This document shows positions 1-6,951 of a DNA stretch of 13,823 nucleotides, in pieces. The translations under genes were made by a program, and so were the position numbers. How positions within the stretch are numbered: the first letter of the stretch is position 1; each line of letters begins with the position of its first letter. The notes under the pieces are model-generated. The model did not search any database. It was not told the origin of the DNA and saw only the letters and a program-made list of their open reading frames with translations. Source of the stretch: Acidobacteriaceae bacterium (GTDB lineage: Bacteria > Acidobacteriota > Terriglobia > Terriglobales > Acidobacteriaceae); assembly GCA_003162255.1 (NCBI GenBank), contig PMMJ01000125.1, positions 2,773 through 16,595 on the forward strand, given 5' to 3'.

Positions 1-784
1 TGTCAAATGCCTCATTCCGGGCGTAGTCAAATAGGCTTCCGTGCAGCCTGTCGGTGCCAGATTTCGTCACAATGCTGATCTGGCCACCTCCATTCCGTCC
101 GTACTCAGCGGAATAATCGCTCTGTAAAATACGGAACTCCTCAACTGCATCTGGATTCGGCGTAAAAACCACGGCGTTAAAGAGGAGATTGTTGTTAACG
201 CCACCATCCAGTAGATAGCCGACACTATCCGAGCGTCCACCGGCAATTGACTGGTGATTGGTGCCATCGTTGACCGATCCAGGATTATTGGCATTGGTAA
301 CGCCGGGCTGCAACTCCGCCAGGTCCAGTGGATCGCGGCCATTCAGCGGCATTTCGGTAATCGCTGCACCCGTCACCGAGTAGCCCACGGTTGAGGTGAC
401 GGTATCGATCTGGGCCGCTTGCACTCCTACAGTCACGGTTTGCGTGCTGCCCGCTACTGTCAGCTTGAAGTCGATGCGTTCGGATTGATTGATCTCCAAC
501 TTGTATTCCTGTGATGTCAGCGGATTGAATCCAGCATGCACTGCCGTTACCTGGTATCGCCCAATTTGCAAATCTATTGCCTGGTAGTCTCCAGATGCAT
601 TCGTCATGGTCGTCTTGATGACCCCGGTTGCAGTGTTCATGACGGTTATTTGTGCCCCGGGGATTACTGCACCCGTTTGATCGGTAACTCTTCCTAAAAT
701 TGACGCTGTCGTATCTTGAGCTTTGAGGAGAGGTACAAGCGTAAACAAACATAGCGCCACCACTCCTATGCGAACTGTTTTCAT
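1..784 (-). CDS. TonB-dependent receptor with N-terminal carboxypeptidase-regulatory domain (partial, N-terminal 261 aa)
   Basis: The minus-strand frame is open from an ATG at 784 to the window edge, so only the N-terminus is present. Residues 1-23 form a Sec signal peptide (basic MKTVR, hydrophobic core, probable cleavage after LLKAQ). Residues about 27-105 are a CarboxypepD_reg-like beta-sandwich (ILGRVTDQTGAVIPGA, then NASGDYQ and GRYQVTAV). From about 125 comes the TonB plug, with the hallmarks EMPLNGRD, YLLDGGVNNN and SAEYGRNGGGQISIVTKSG. Such proteins sit in the outer membrane and usually import oligosaccharides or other large nutrients using TonB energy. GGAGG lies 4 nt before the ATG. 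The gene follows the HGSNAT-like gene on the same strand after 117 nt, so it may take up the glycan handled by its neighbours. That substrate is an inference. The beta-barrel lies outside the window. Confidence 0.9.
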   Translation of the reverse strand, partial: MKTVRIGVVALCLFTLVPLLKAQDTTASILGRVTDQTGAVIPGAQITVMNTATGVIKTTMTNASGDYQAIDLQIGRYQVTAVHAGFNPLTSQEYKLEINQSERIDFKLTVAGSTQTVTVGVQAAQIDTVTSTVGYSVTGAAITEMPLNGRDPLDLAELQPGVTNANNPGSVNDGTNHQSIAGGRSDSVGYLLDGGVNNNLLFNAVVFTPNPDAVEEFRILQSDYSAEYGRNGGGQISIVTKSGTDRLHGSLFDYARNEAFD

Positions 785-819
785 ACTACCTCCACAACAA
801 ATTCAACAGCGTACGATCT

Positions 820-833
820 GTGATAACAATCAC
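820..833. promoter_or_regulatory. Possible operator palindrome upstream of the TonB receptor
   Basis: GTGAT-AACA-ATCAC is a perfect 5-bp inverted repeat with a 4-nt centre. It lies 36-49 nt upstream of the receptor start codon, where a promoter-proximal operator would be expected. No convincing -35/-10 pair was found with it. A chance palindrome of this size is quite possible. Confidence 0.25.
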
Positions 834-901
834 CGCTTACAGCCAACGCCCTCCGCCTTCTCCTCCCATCGCTGGAAAAAGGTGCAACAGCGTAACCGCT
901 T

Positions 902-2023
902 CTAAGCGCGAATGAAAAGTTTGTGCTGGTACAGCCAATAAGACAGGTACCAGATCACAGCCAGAACCGCACAAGCCTGCGCTACAGGAGCAAGGTCCCC
1001 AATGTAAAGGAACCGGCCTGTGAGCACTCCCACGGATTGATCAAGCCAGCCGTGAAGTATCTCGCCCACGCAGTAGACAAACAGCGAATTCATTCCTACG
1101 ACCACCAGGAAAAACATAGGCCGCCGAATGTTGAAGATCTCGACAAGCAAGTAAAAAAGAATTAATCCGAAAATCGCCCATCCGCTTGTGTAGAGGGCAT
1201 ACGACGCAGTCCACAACCACTTGTTGATCGGCACGATGGGGGAAAGGGCCAGTCCTGCTGCAAAAGCAATCAGCATTCCGCCGATCATCCACTTGAATTT
1301 TTCCGACAGACTCCGCGGGCTCCGAAGCAGATTGCCAATCCAAATACCGATCAGCACATTCACCACTTCCGGGATCGTGTTGAGATTCACGCACGGCGCC
1401 ATCCGGTAGTTGTGCCCCATAATTGCTCGATCGAGAACAGCCCCGAAATTCGTAACCGGCTGGAAGGCGCCGTCGGGTCCCGGGAAAATCAAATACAGCG
1501 ATGAGTGAAATGCAAGAAGCAGTACCGCCGCGCCCATCTGATACCAGAACGGCAACTGCATGAGGAAAAAGCAGACCAAAGAAGTCGCAGCCACCTGGAT
1601 CAGAACGTTATGGGCCTGTAGATGGAGGTGATTCGTCTCGACCGAGATAATGATCCAGCTCGTAACGGTGAGGATCCCTGCGCGTTTTACAAGGTGTCGA
1701 AGGAGTTTACTTCGGTCAGCGCCTTCTTCCATGCGGCGACCGAACGAATACGTCATCGCCACGCCCACCATAAAAAGAAAAGCTGGCATGATCAGATCCC
1801 AGAATACCGCTCCGCCCCAAGCCCTATGGTCAAACTGGCGCGCGATCGCTTGATAGGCCGGGCGATTCCATAGCTTGGTAAATCCGAAGCCCTCCGAAAC
1901 GAGCAGAAGCATAATGAACCCGCGGTAGGCGTCTAAGGCGAGATCGCGCTGGGCTGGGTTCGTCTCGGGCGATCGGTCCGCCGGGCCGGGCTCAACGAAC
2001 ACTGCTGGAATCGTGGAACTCAT
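902..2023 (-). CDS. HGSNAT-like / DUF5009 (NagX-type) membrane acyltransferase
   Basis: The 373-aa protein has about ten hydrophobic segments. Motifs line up with human heparan-alpha-glucosaminide N-acetyltransferase as I recall it. These are LALDAYRGFIM (29-38; human VDTFRGIALIL), then FDHRAW (64-69) followed by DLIMPAFLFMVG (76-87; human FKHASW ... DLVFPWFVFIMG), and INKWLWTASYAL (266-277) with GMNSLFVY (310-317) in the last third. His66 corresponds to the catalytic luminal histidine of HGSNAT. The human enzyme moves acetyl from cytosolic acetyl-CoA to glucosamine at the far side of the membrane, which here would be the periplasm. Bacterial relatives include NagX of GlcNAc-utilisation loci. 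The gene lies between the AraC regulator and the TonB receptor on the same strand, divergent from a GH89 enzyme. No clear Shine-Dalgarno precedes the ATG. A role in transport rather than acylation cannot be excluded. Confidence 0.8.
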   Translation of the reverse strand: MSSTIPAVFVEPGPADRSPETNPAQRDLALDAYRGFIMLLLVSEGFGFTKLWNRPAYQAIARQFDHRAWGGAVFWDLIMPAFLFMVGVAMTYSFGRRMEEGADRSKLLRHLVKRAGILTVTSWIIISVETNHLHLQAHNVLIQVAATSLVCFFLMQLPFWYQMGAAVLLLAFHSSLYLIFPGPDGAFQPVTNFGAVLDRAIMGHNYRMAPCVNLNTIPEVVNVLIGIWIGNLLRSPRSLSEKFKWMIGGMLIAFAAGLALSPIVPINKWLWTASYALYTSGWAIFGLILFYLLVEIFNIRRPMFFLVVVGMNSLFVYCVGEILHGWLDQSVGVLTGRFLYIGDLAPVAQACAVLAVIWYLSYWLYQHKLFIRA

Positions 2024-2169
2024 AACAGTCGCAATGGTGCATTAATTACCACTAACAGAGAATCGGATGCTTTCAATGCAGAACCGCGATACGGAATCGA
2101 ACATCGACGGGAGCTATAGACAGGCGAAACTCGAGCTCAAGCGGGAGGGGTATGAGGTCTTCATTCTAC

Positions 2170-2185
2170 GCTTCTCGCTAGAAGC
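2170..2185 (-). terminator. Small hairpin after the AraC-type gene (weak terminator candidate)
   Basis: On the minus strand, GCTTCT-AGCG-AGAAGC forms a perfect 6-bp stem with a 4-nt loop, 12 nt past the stop codon of the regulator. No U-tract follows, so it is a poor intrinsic terminator. It may only be an RNA stability or processing element between the regulator and the membrane acyltransferase gene. Confidence 0.25.
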
Positions 2186-2196
2186 TGAAGCTATAG

Positions 2197-3123
2197 TTAT
2201 ACTCCGCGATCCCGAAGGGGAAACGTGAAATTTCCCGCAGTGGCACGGAACTGCACTGGCGTCATATGCGTGAAACGCTTGAACGCGGTCGCGAAATACT
2301 GGGATGAACTGAAAGCGAACCGCATCGCTATATCAGTGACTGAGAGTTTCTCGTGAACGAGCGCTTGCTTTGCGGCACCAATTCGCGTGCGCAATACAAA
2401 CTCGTGAGGGCCGACGCCCACCTCAGATTTGAACCTAGCTTTGAACCGTGACAAGGAGAGATCAGCTTTTTCTGCGAGTTCCTCCAGCGAAAACCCCTCT
2501 TCCGCGGAGGACTGGATGAACTCAACAATCCTTTGAATCTCCGGAGAGCAGCGACGCTGAAAATGCTGATTACTGCAGTCCAGAATTTCCAAAATGCAAT
2601 ATAGTAACCGATTGGCCGCACTGATGTGCTTCAATGGACTCGATGGCCCATCGTAGATCTCAAAGAGTTGGTTAAAGATCTGCTTCAAGGCAGGACGCCC
2701 CGGAAACTGATGCTCCGGAAAGTGCGACAAACAATCGGCAAGCACGGCACCGTCACTAGGCGTCAGCATCAAAAAAGACTCACCCTCCCTAGGCATCTGC
2801 AGGAGGAGCCAGTAAAGTATGCCGCAATCTTCCGGCTGTCCTCCTGTATCGTGAAGTTCACCCGGTGCCGTCACAAAAAGGTCGCCCCCGACCAGTCGAT
2901 ATTCGCGTCCGCCCGCGCGATAAATCTGACGTCCTCTCTCTAGATAACAAATCTCGACCGCATTGGGATGAGAATGCGTCGCCAGGCCCAGCTTTACGGC
3001 GTGGTATTCGTAGCGTCCCAGCGCCACACCGTGCGAGATACCGAGACGATTGAAATTGATGATGCGACGCTCGGGAACTCGCTGGAGACGATTTTTTCGG
3101 TCGAGGTCAGCCTTCGAGTTCAT
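2197..3123 (-). CDS. AraC-family transcriptional regulator with N-terminal cupin sensor domain
   Basis: The 308-aa protein has a standard AraC two-domain layout. Residues about 46-95 are a cupin-like effector domain (HSHPNAVEICYLERGRQIY, then GGDLFVTAPGELHDTGG). Residues about 200-295 hold the paired helix-turn-helix domain, with FSLEELAEKADLSLSRFKAR for the first helix pair and the second ending in SSQYFATAFKRFTHMTPVQFR. That last stretch matches the AraC signature (S.YF...FKR..G.TP..FR), with HM in place of the usual KxxG residues. The cupin type is typical of regulators that sense sugars. The gene is divergent from the GH89 gene across 201 nt and leads the acyltransferase and TonB-receptor genes on its own strand, so it is the obvious local regulator. 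Activation of both arms in response to an amino sugar or oligosaccharide is inferred. The start at 3123 has only a distant purine-rich stretch upstream. Confidence 0.88.
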   Translation of the reverse strand: MNSKADLDRKNRLQRVPERRIINFNRLGISHGVALGRYEYHAVKLGLATHSHPNAVEICYLERGRQIYRAGGREYRLVGGDLFVTAPGELHDTGGQPEDCGILYWLLLQMPREGESFLMLTPSDGAVLADCLSHFPEHQFPGRPALKQIFNQLFEIYDGPSSPLKHISAANRLLYCILEILDCSNQHFQRRCSPEIQRIVEFIQSSAEEGFSLEELAEKADLSLSRFKARFKSEVGVGPHEFVLRTRIGAAKQALVHEKLSVTDIAMRFAFSSSQYFATAFKRFTHMTPVQFRATAGNFTFPLRDRGV

Positions 3124-3324
3124 GGGGGTAGCATATCCTTCCGACTATTTTCAAGCAACCGGAAGCCGGTCACGGAGGAGTACGATCCCGTATCACGGTG
3201 CCCGCTTGAAAGACATGAACAGTCGCGACTGATCTAACGTTGGTAGTCTTTCGCCGGGCCTGTTAGGCTGTGAAGGCGTCGCGGCTGATACCGTTACTTT
3301 TCAGAGGCTAGCGAGAATTAATCC

Positions 3325-5556
3325 ATGATGACTAGACGCGAATTCTTGGCAGTAGGGTCTTGTGCCGTAGGCAGTGTCCTTATCGGCGGTGAAAGCGATC
3401 CTTCCCTCGCAATGCAAATGGCGACGTTGGATTTAGACGCAGTCTCCGCTAGTCGCTCGGTTTTGAACCGATTCCTCGGAGACCGTTCAGCCGAATTCGA
3501 TTTGCAGCAGATTCCACTAGACAGCGGACTAGAAGTCTACGTTCTCTCTTGTACCGGAGGCCGGGCCCGAATCCAAGGAAGCAGCGCAGTCGCGTTATGT
3601 AGAGGTGTATATGCATATCTCCGGGAAATTGGAGCCGTCATGGTGTGCTGGAGTGGGCGACGCGTGTCACTTCCTGTACGCCTTCCCGACCGGTCGGAGA
3701 GAAAAGTAGTTTCTCCCTACCGATTCGTCCAGTACTACAACGTGTGTACCTATGGCTACACCACCGCATTCTGGGATTGGGATCGGTGGGAACGTGAGCT
3801 TGACTGGATGGCTCTGCACGGCATCAACATGCCTCTGGCCATGGAGGGTCAGGAGGCAATCTGGCAGCGCGTTTGGAAGAGCTTTGGCATAACCCAAGCC
3901 GAGCTCGACCGCTATTTTACCGGTCCTGCTTATCTCCCTTGGCACCGGATGGGGAATATCGACTACTACGAGGGACCGTTGCCCCAAGGTTGGATCGATC
4001 AGAAATGCACACTGCAGAAAAAGATCATGGATCGAATGCGGGAACTGGGCATGTGCCCTGTCGTTCCGGCATTTGCGGGATCTGTACCAGAGGCATTCAA
4101 GCGTATTCATCCGCAAGCGAGGCTATTCACGGAACTCTGGTCGTCAGAGATGCCTCGGCAGTCGAAGTCGCTGATCCTTCATCCCGGTGAGACGGATCTT
4201 TATTGTGAGATTGGCGCGCGTTTCATTCTCGAATATCGCAAAGAGTTTGGGCCAGCACACTATTACCTGGCTGACACTTTTAACGAGATGAGCGTGCCAG
4301 TCGGCCCCCAACCGGAACAGGACTTGGCCCGATTCGCGAGTACGGTTTACCAGAGCATACAGGCCGGCGATCCCGACGGGGTTTGGGTCATGCAAGGGTG
4401 GCTGTTCCGCAACGATCCGAATTTTTGGAACAATCGCGCCATCGCTGCTTTTCTTTCGAGTGTACCGAACGAACGGATGGTGATACTGGATTACTCCAAT
4501 GATTTCAATGCTAGCCAGAAAGACGCCGATCCGACATCACACAATGAATGGAAGGATCACGAGTCATTTTTTGGCAAGCAATGGATCAATGGCATGATCC
4601 ATACATTCGGTGGCAACAACAATGTAAAGGGAAATCTAGCCCTGATCACCTCCCAACCAGCAGTGGTTCTGGCGAGCCCGAAGAGGAAGAACCTCGTGGG
4701 TTGGGGCATGGACCCCGAGGGAACCGAAAACAACGAAGTTGTTTACGAATTGATGGCCGACATCGGCTGGTCTGAACAGAAGATCGATCTGGATGATTGG
4801 ATTCCGGCATACTGCCGCGCTCGATATGGCGACTGCCCTTCAGCCATCGCTGAGGCATGGCGACTCCTGCGAGTGAGCGCCTATTCCTGGCACGCCACCT
4901 GGAATACCCGCCATGCCTGGCAATCGCGTCCCAGTTTAGAGCCGCAGTCCGTTGGGGTAGACACAACGCCCGAATTCCACCAGGCGGTGGAGCGTTTTAT
5001 TGAGAGCGGAGGCTCGCTGCAATCGAATGTGCTATATCGCAATGACCTAATCGAACTTGTAACCCAATCTATCGGTGGCCGTGTCGATGAGCAACTCATA
5101 AAGGCTTGCCGAGCCCACAAGGCCCAACTCGGAGAATTGCGGGATAAGTGTGCCAAAAGAGCTCTAGATATGTTGCTGCGGGTTGACGCGCTGATGAATC
5201 TGCGACCTGATCGGAGACTCGAAACGTGGATCGGCGCGGCACAAAATTGGGCCGTCGGGGATGACGAAAAGGCTTATTACGATCGGGACTGCCGCCGCCT
5301 GATCACTTATTGGGGATGGCCCGAACTCAACGATTACGGTTCCCGCGTCTGGTCCGGGCTGATTCGTGACTACTACGTGGGCAGATGGCGTGTATTCTTC
5401 GAAGCTTTGCAGGCACGGCGTCACCCGAGCCTGGAGATTTGGGAAGAAGGATGGCTCCTCTCTCCGTATGTGGCAAGCACACCATTGCTGGTATCTGACC
5501 TTTTGGCGGAAGCTCGTAGCATGCTGGCAGAGTGCCAGCGGTGGGATTCGAGGTGA
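3325..5556 (+). CDS. Tat-exported alpha-N-acetylglucosaminidase, glycoside hydrolase family 89 (NAGLU-like)
   Basis: The 743-aa protein begins with a twin-arginine signal (TRREFLAVGSCAVGS, residues 3-17), predicting folded export to the periplasm. Residues about 25-120 are the N-terminal alpha/beta domain. From about 131 the GH89 barrel starts with PYRFVQYYNVCTYGYTTAFW, followed by HGINMPLAMEGQEAIWQRVW and LPWHRMGNIDYYEGPLP. Glu321 (FNEM) matches the acid/base, E316 in human NAGLU. Glu465 (DPEGTENNEVVYELM) matches the nucleophile, E446. HTFGGNNN corresponds to the HNFGGN subsite motif. The rest is the helical C-terminal domain. Family members retain configuration and release terminal alpha-linked GlcNAc from heparan sulfate or mucin-type glycans. 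Length is close to human NAGLU (743 aa). ATG 3325 is chosen, though ATG 3328 keeps the Tat motif too. The stop codon lies inside sequence matching a neighbouring IS630 relic, so the last few residues may not be original. Confidence 0.95.
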   Translation: MMTRREFLAVGSCAVGSVLIGGESDPSLAMQMATLDLDAVSASRSVLNRFLGDRSAEFDLQQIPLDSGLEVYVLSCTGGRARIQGSSAVALCRGVYAYLREIGAVMVCWSGRRVSLPVRLPDRSERKVVSPYRFVQYYNVCTYGYTTAFWDWDRWERELDWMALHGINMPLAMEGQEAIWQRVWKSFGITQAELDRYFTGPAYLPWHRMGNIDYYEGPLPQGWIDQKCTLQKKIMDRMRELGMCPVVPAFAGSVPEAFKRIHPQARLFTELWSSEMPRQSKSLILHPGETDLYCEIGARFILEYRKEFGPAHYYLADTFNEMSVPVGPQPEQDLARFASTVYQSIQAGDPDGVWVMQGWLFRNDPNFWNNRAIAAFLSSVPNERMVILDYSNDFNASQKDADPTSHNEWKDHESFFGKQWINGMIHTFGGNNNVKGNLALITSQPAVVLASPKRKNLVGWGMDPEGTENNEVVYELMADIGWSEQKIDLDDWIPAYCRARYGDCPSAIAEAWRLLRVSAYSWHATWNTRHAWQSRPSLEPQSVGVDTTPEFHQAVERFIESGGSLQSNVLYRNDLIELVTQSIGGRVDEQLIKACRAHKAQLGELRDKCAKRALDMLLRVDALMNLRPDRRLETWIGAAQNWAVGDDEKAYYDRDCRRLITYWGWPELNDYGSRVWSGLIRDYYVGRWRVFFEALQARRHPSLEIWEEGWLLSPYVASTPLLVSDLLAEARSMLAECQRWDSR

Positions 5557-5845
5557 TGAGACCGAACCAGCGTTCCACCTGGTTGAGCCAAGAGGGATAG
5601 GTCGGTGTGTATAGTGCATGTGATAGCGGGGGCGCTGCGCCAGCTAAGTGCGCACCTTGGGGTGTTTGTGGGTGGCGTAGTTATCGACGATCAGGTGAAG
5701 GTCGAGTTCCGGCGGCACCGACTCGTCCAGATGCCGTAAGAAGGAGAGGAACTCTTGGCGGCGGTGGCGAGGTTTGCACGCGGTGAACACCGCGCCGGTG
5801 GCGATGTCCAAGGCGGCGAACAGTGTGGTAGTCCTGTGGCGGAGT
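5551..5845 (-). pseudogene. IS630-family transposase remnant (C-terminal half, nonsense and frameshift mutations)
   Basis: Read on the minus strand from about 5840, the frame gives TTTLFAALDIATGAVF, RHRRQEFLSFLRHLDESVP and LHLIVDNYATHKHPKVRT. This is the DDE_3 core of IS630 transposases, including the second catalytic Asp in VDNY. A TAG at 5646-5644 stands where the family has Trp (RT-W-LAQRP). After LAQRPRYHMHYT a 2-nt slip within the GTGTGT run at 5605-5610 moves the continuation PTYPSWLNQVERWFGLIT into another frame. The conserved final Glu (VERWF) is therefore out of frame. The N-terminal half and both terminal repeats are missing. The matching sequence ends inside the stop codon region of the GH89 gene on one side and runs directly into a LysR fragment on the other. 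Not functional. Confidence 0.88.
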
Positions 5846-6390
5846 TCTCAATCGAGTTGGTCCGAAGCGTCATGGCAGGCGAACTGAATCTGGCTCTGGT
5901 GACGGCACCGCCGGAGGACCCCAAGATCACGGCCGTTCCATTCGCTCTGACTCCGCTCTATGCAGTTCTCCCACAGACCCACGCGGCTGCCCAAAAGGAA
6001 CAGATAGCGCTCCAAGATTTGACGAAAGATGAATGGATTCTGTTGGCGCGACGAGTTCACCCGGTCGTTCATAGCGCAATCATGGACGCGGCACGGCGGG
6101 GTGCAATCGCTCCGAAACACGCGCACGACGTTATTACGGCCCAGCAGGCGGTTCACTTGGTATCGGAGAACGTTGGCGTGGCCGTCCTCACCAAACCGGT
6201 CCTTGGTGCTGGCGCTGAAGGCGTAGTGATAAAGCCGCTTTCGGATACATCATTGTGTTTCCAAACGTGCGTGGTTATGAGAACCGACGAAAATTCCCGA
6301 TTGGCAAACGAGTTCGCTCGCTCCTTCCTCCGCAAATACGCACCCCAGCACCTGCCACCAAAGCAAATGGACTTGTGGCTATCCGCCTGA
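5846..6390 (+). pseudogene. LysR-type regulator remnant: substrate-binding domain only, 5' end lost
   Basis: From about 5848 the plus frame reads FSIELVRSVMAGELNLALVTAPPEDPKI, typical of the start of a LysR effector-binding domain (small gene-encoded loop ...GELDLALV). It continues PLYAVLPQTHAAA, LTKDEWILLARRVHP, and EGVVIKPLSDTSLCFQTCVVMR, to a stop at 6390, about 180 residues. The winged helix-turn-helix and the first part of the effector domain, roughly 110-120 residues, are absent. An ATG at 5755 keeps this frame open, but residues before 5846 are antisense of the IS630 relic and look nothing like LysR, so that start is an artefact of the fusion. It may be transcribed but cannot bind DNA as a normal LysR protein. 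Target genes are unknown. Confidence 0.8.
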
Positions 6391-6462
6391 GTTGCCGGCT
6401 TGAAAACCGCAATCCCGGCGTTGTGCCGGCTTTAGGTGTTGCGCTGACTAGCAGGCGTGACG

Positions 6463-6471
6463 TGTTATTCT
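6463..6471 (+). promoter_or_regulatory. Possible extended -10 promoter element for the small basic-tail gene
   Basis: TGTTATTCT fits an extended -10 box (TG, one base, then TATTCT, 4 of 6 to consensus). It lies 36 nt upstream of the TTG start at 6508. No good -35 was found at 16-18 nt spacing, which an extended -10 can tolerate. Evidence is by eye only. Confidence 0.3.
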
Positions 6472-6507
6472 TTGCCTTTGTTAATTGCAAACACAGGAGA
6501 AGAAACT

Positions 6508-6726
6508 TTGCGGCCTATCGAAAACATCATTCAAGAAGTAAAGGAAGAGATTGCAAGATTGAGCCAGGTGGTCCGGTTGTTGGAGGGTACGCCTACAAGG
6601 GGGCAGAAAGCAGCACAAAAGAGCACAGCACGACCGAGACGCACAATGTCAGCGGCGGGCAGGAAAAGAATCGCAGCGGCACAACGGGCACGGTGCTCAA
6701 AAATCAAGGCAGAAAAGAAGGGGTAG
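6508..6726 (+). CDS. Small hypothetical protein with coiled N-terminus and basic Ala/Arg-rich tail
   Basis: Start TTG at 6508 is preferred. AGGAG lies 8 nt upstream, and the frame's earlier ATG (6457) would put that site inside the coding sequence and add an unlikely hydrophobic leader. The 72-aa product starts RPIENIIQEVKEEIARLSQVVRLLEG, a probable amphipathic coiled-coil helix. It ends in the highly basic segment RRTMSAAGRKRIAAAQRARCSKIKAEKKG. I recognise the tail as a motif (MSAAxRKRIAAAQRARW) that recurs in small bacterial proteins of unknown function. Here Cys replaces the usual Trp. The positive charge suggests nucleic-acid binding, but no function is established. It lies alone between the LysR relic and the converging protease gene. 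Confidence 0.65.
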   Translation: MRPIENIIQEVKEEIARLSQVVRLLEGTPTRGQKAAQKSTARPRRTMSAAGRKRIAAAQRARCSKIKAEKKG

Positions 6727-6951
6727 TGCGGTACGTTGAAGTCAGCGGTGCGACCGCTTTGTTCATTGCCGCTTGGAATCTGATTCGTGCGTGAATGAAG
6801 TTCTGGAGGCGAAGCCGAAGGGACCCTACCTCCCATGCGTCAGCATGAACGTAGGCAGGCGTTCTCACGATGCTGCCGAGTCCATGGGGGAGATCCCCGA
6901 ATTGTCGTTGTTGGATTTTGCATGGCAGGTAAGTACGCAAGTCTGCCGTCG
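6727..6951. other. Gene-free stretch between converging genes
   Basis: Overlapping short open frames on both strands have no recognisable motif, no good ribosome site and no hydrophobic or repeat pattern. No strong hairpin with a T-run was seen. It lies between the small basic-tail gene and the 3' end of the converging protease gene and may be decayed DNA from the same scar as the IS630 and LysR relics. Confidence 0.5.

Noticed and set aside
67..752. Minus-strand frames at 67-342 and 285-752
   Set aside because: They are other frames of the TonB-receptor gene, which is open from 784 to the edge with signal peptide and plug motifs.
2112..2196. AGCTATAG occurring twice (2112-2119 and 2189-2196)
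   Set aside because: An 8-bp repeat with no flanking similarity is within chance expectation.
5164..5619. Minus-strand frame of 151 aa starting MHYT
   Set aside because: It begins in the frameshifted IS630 relic and then runs antisense through GH89. Only the first few residues mean anything.
5755..5845. ATG 5755 as the true start of a LysR-like gene
   Set aside because: The encoded first 30 residues are antisense of IS630 and do not form a helix-turn-helix.
6255..6794. Plus-strand frame of 179 aa overlapping the LysR remnant and the small basic-tail gene
   Set aside because: Its composition is that of an out-of-frame reading, and it conflicts with two better supported frames.
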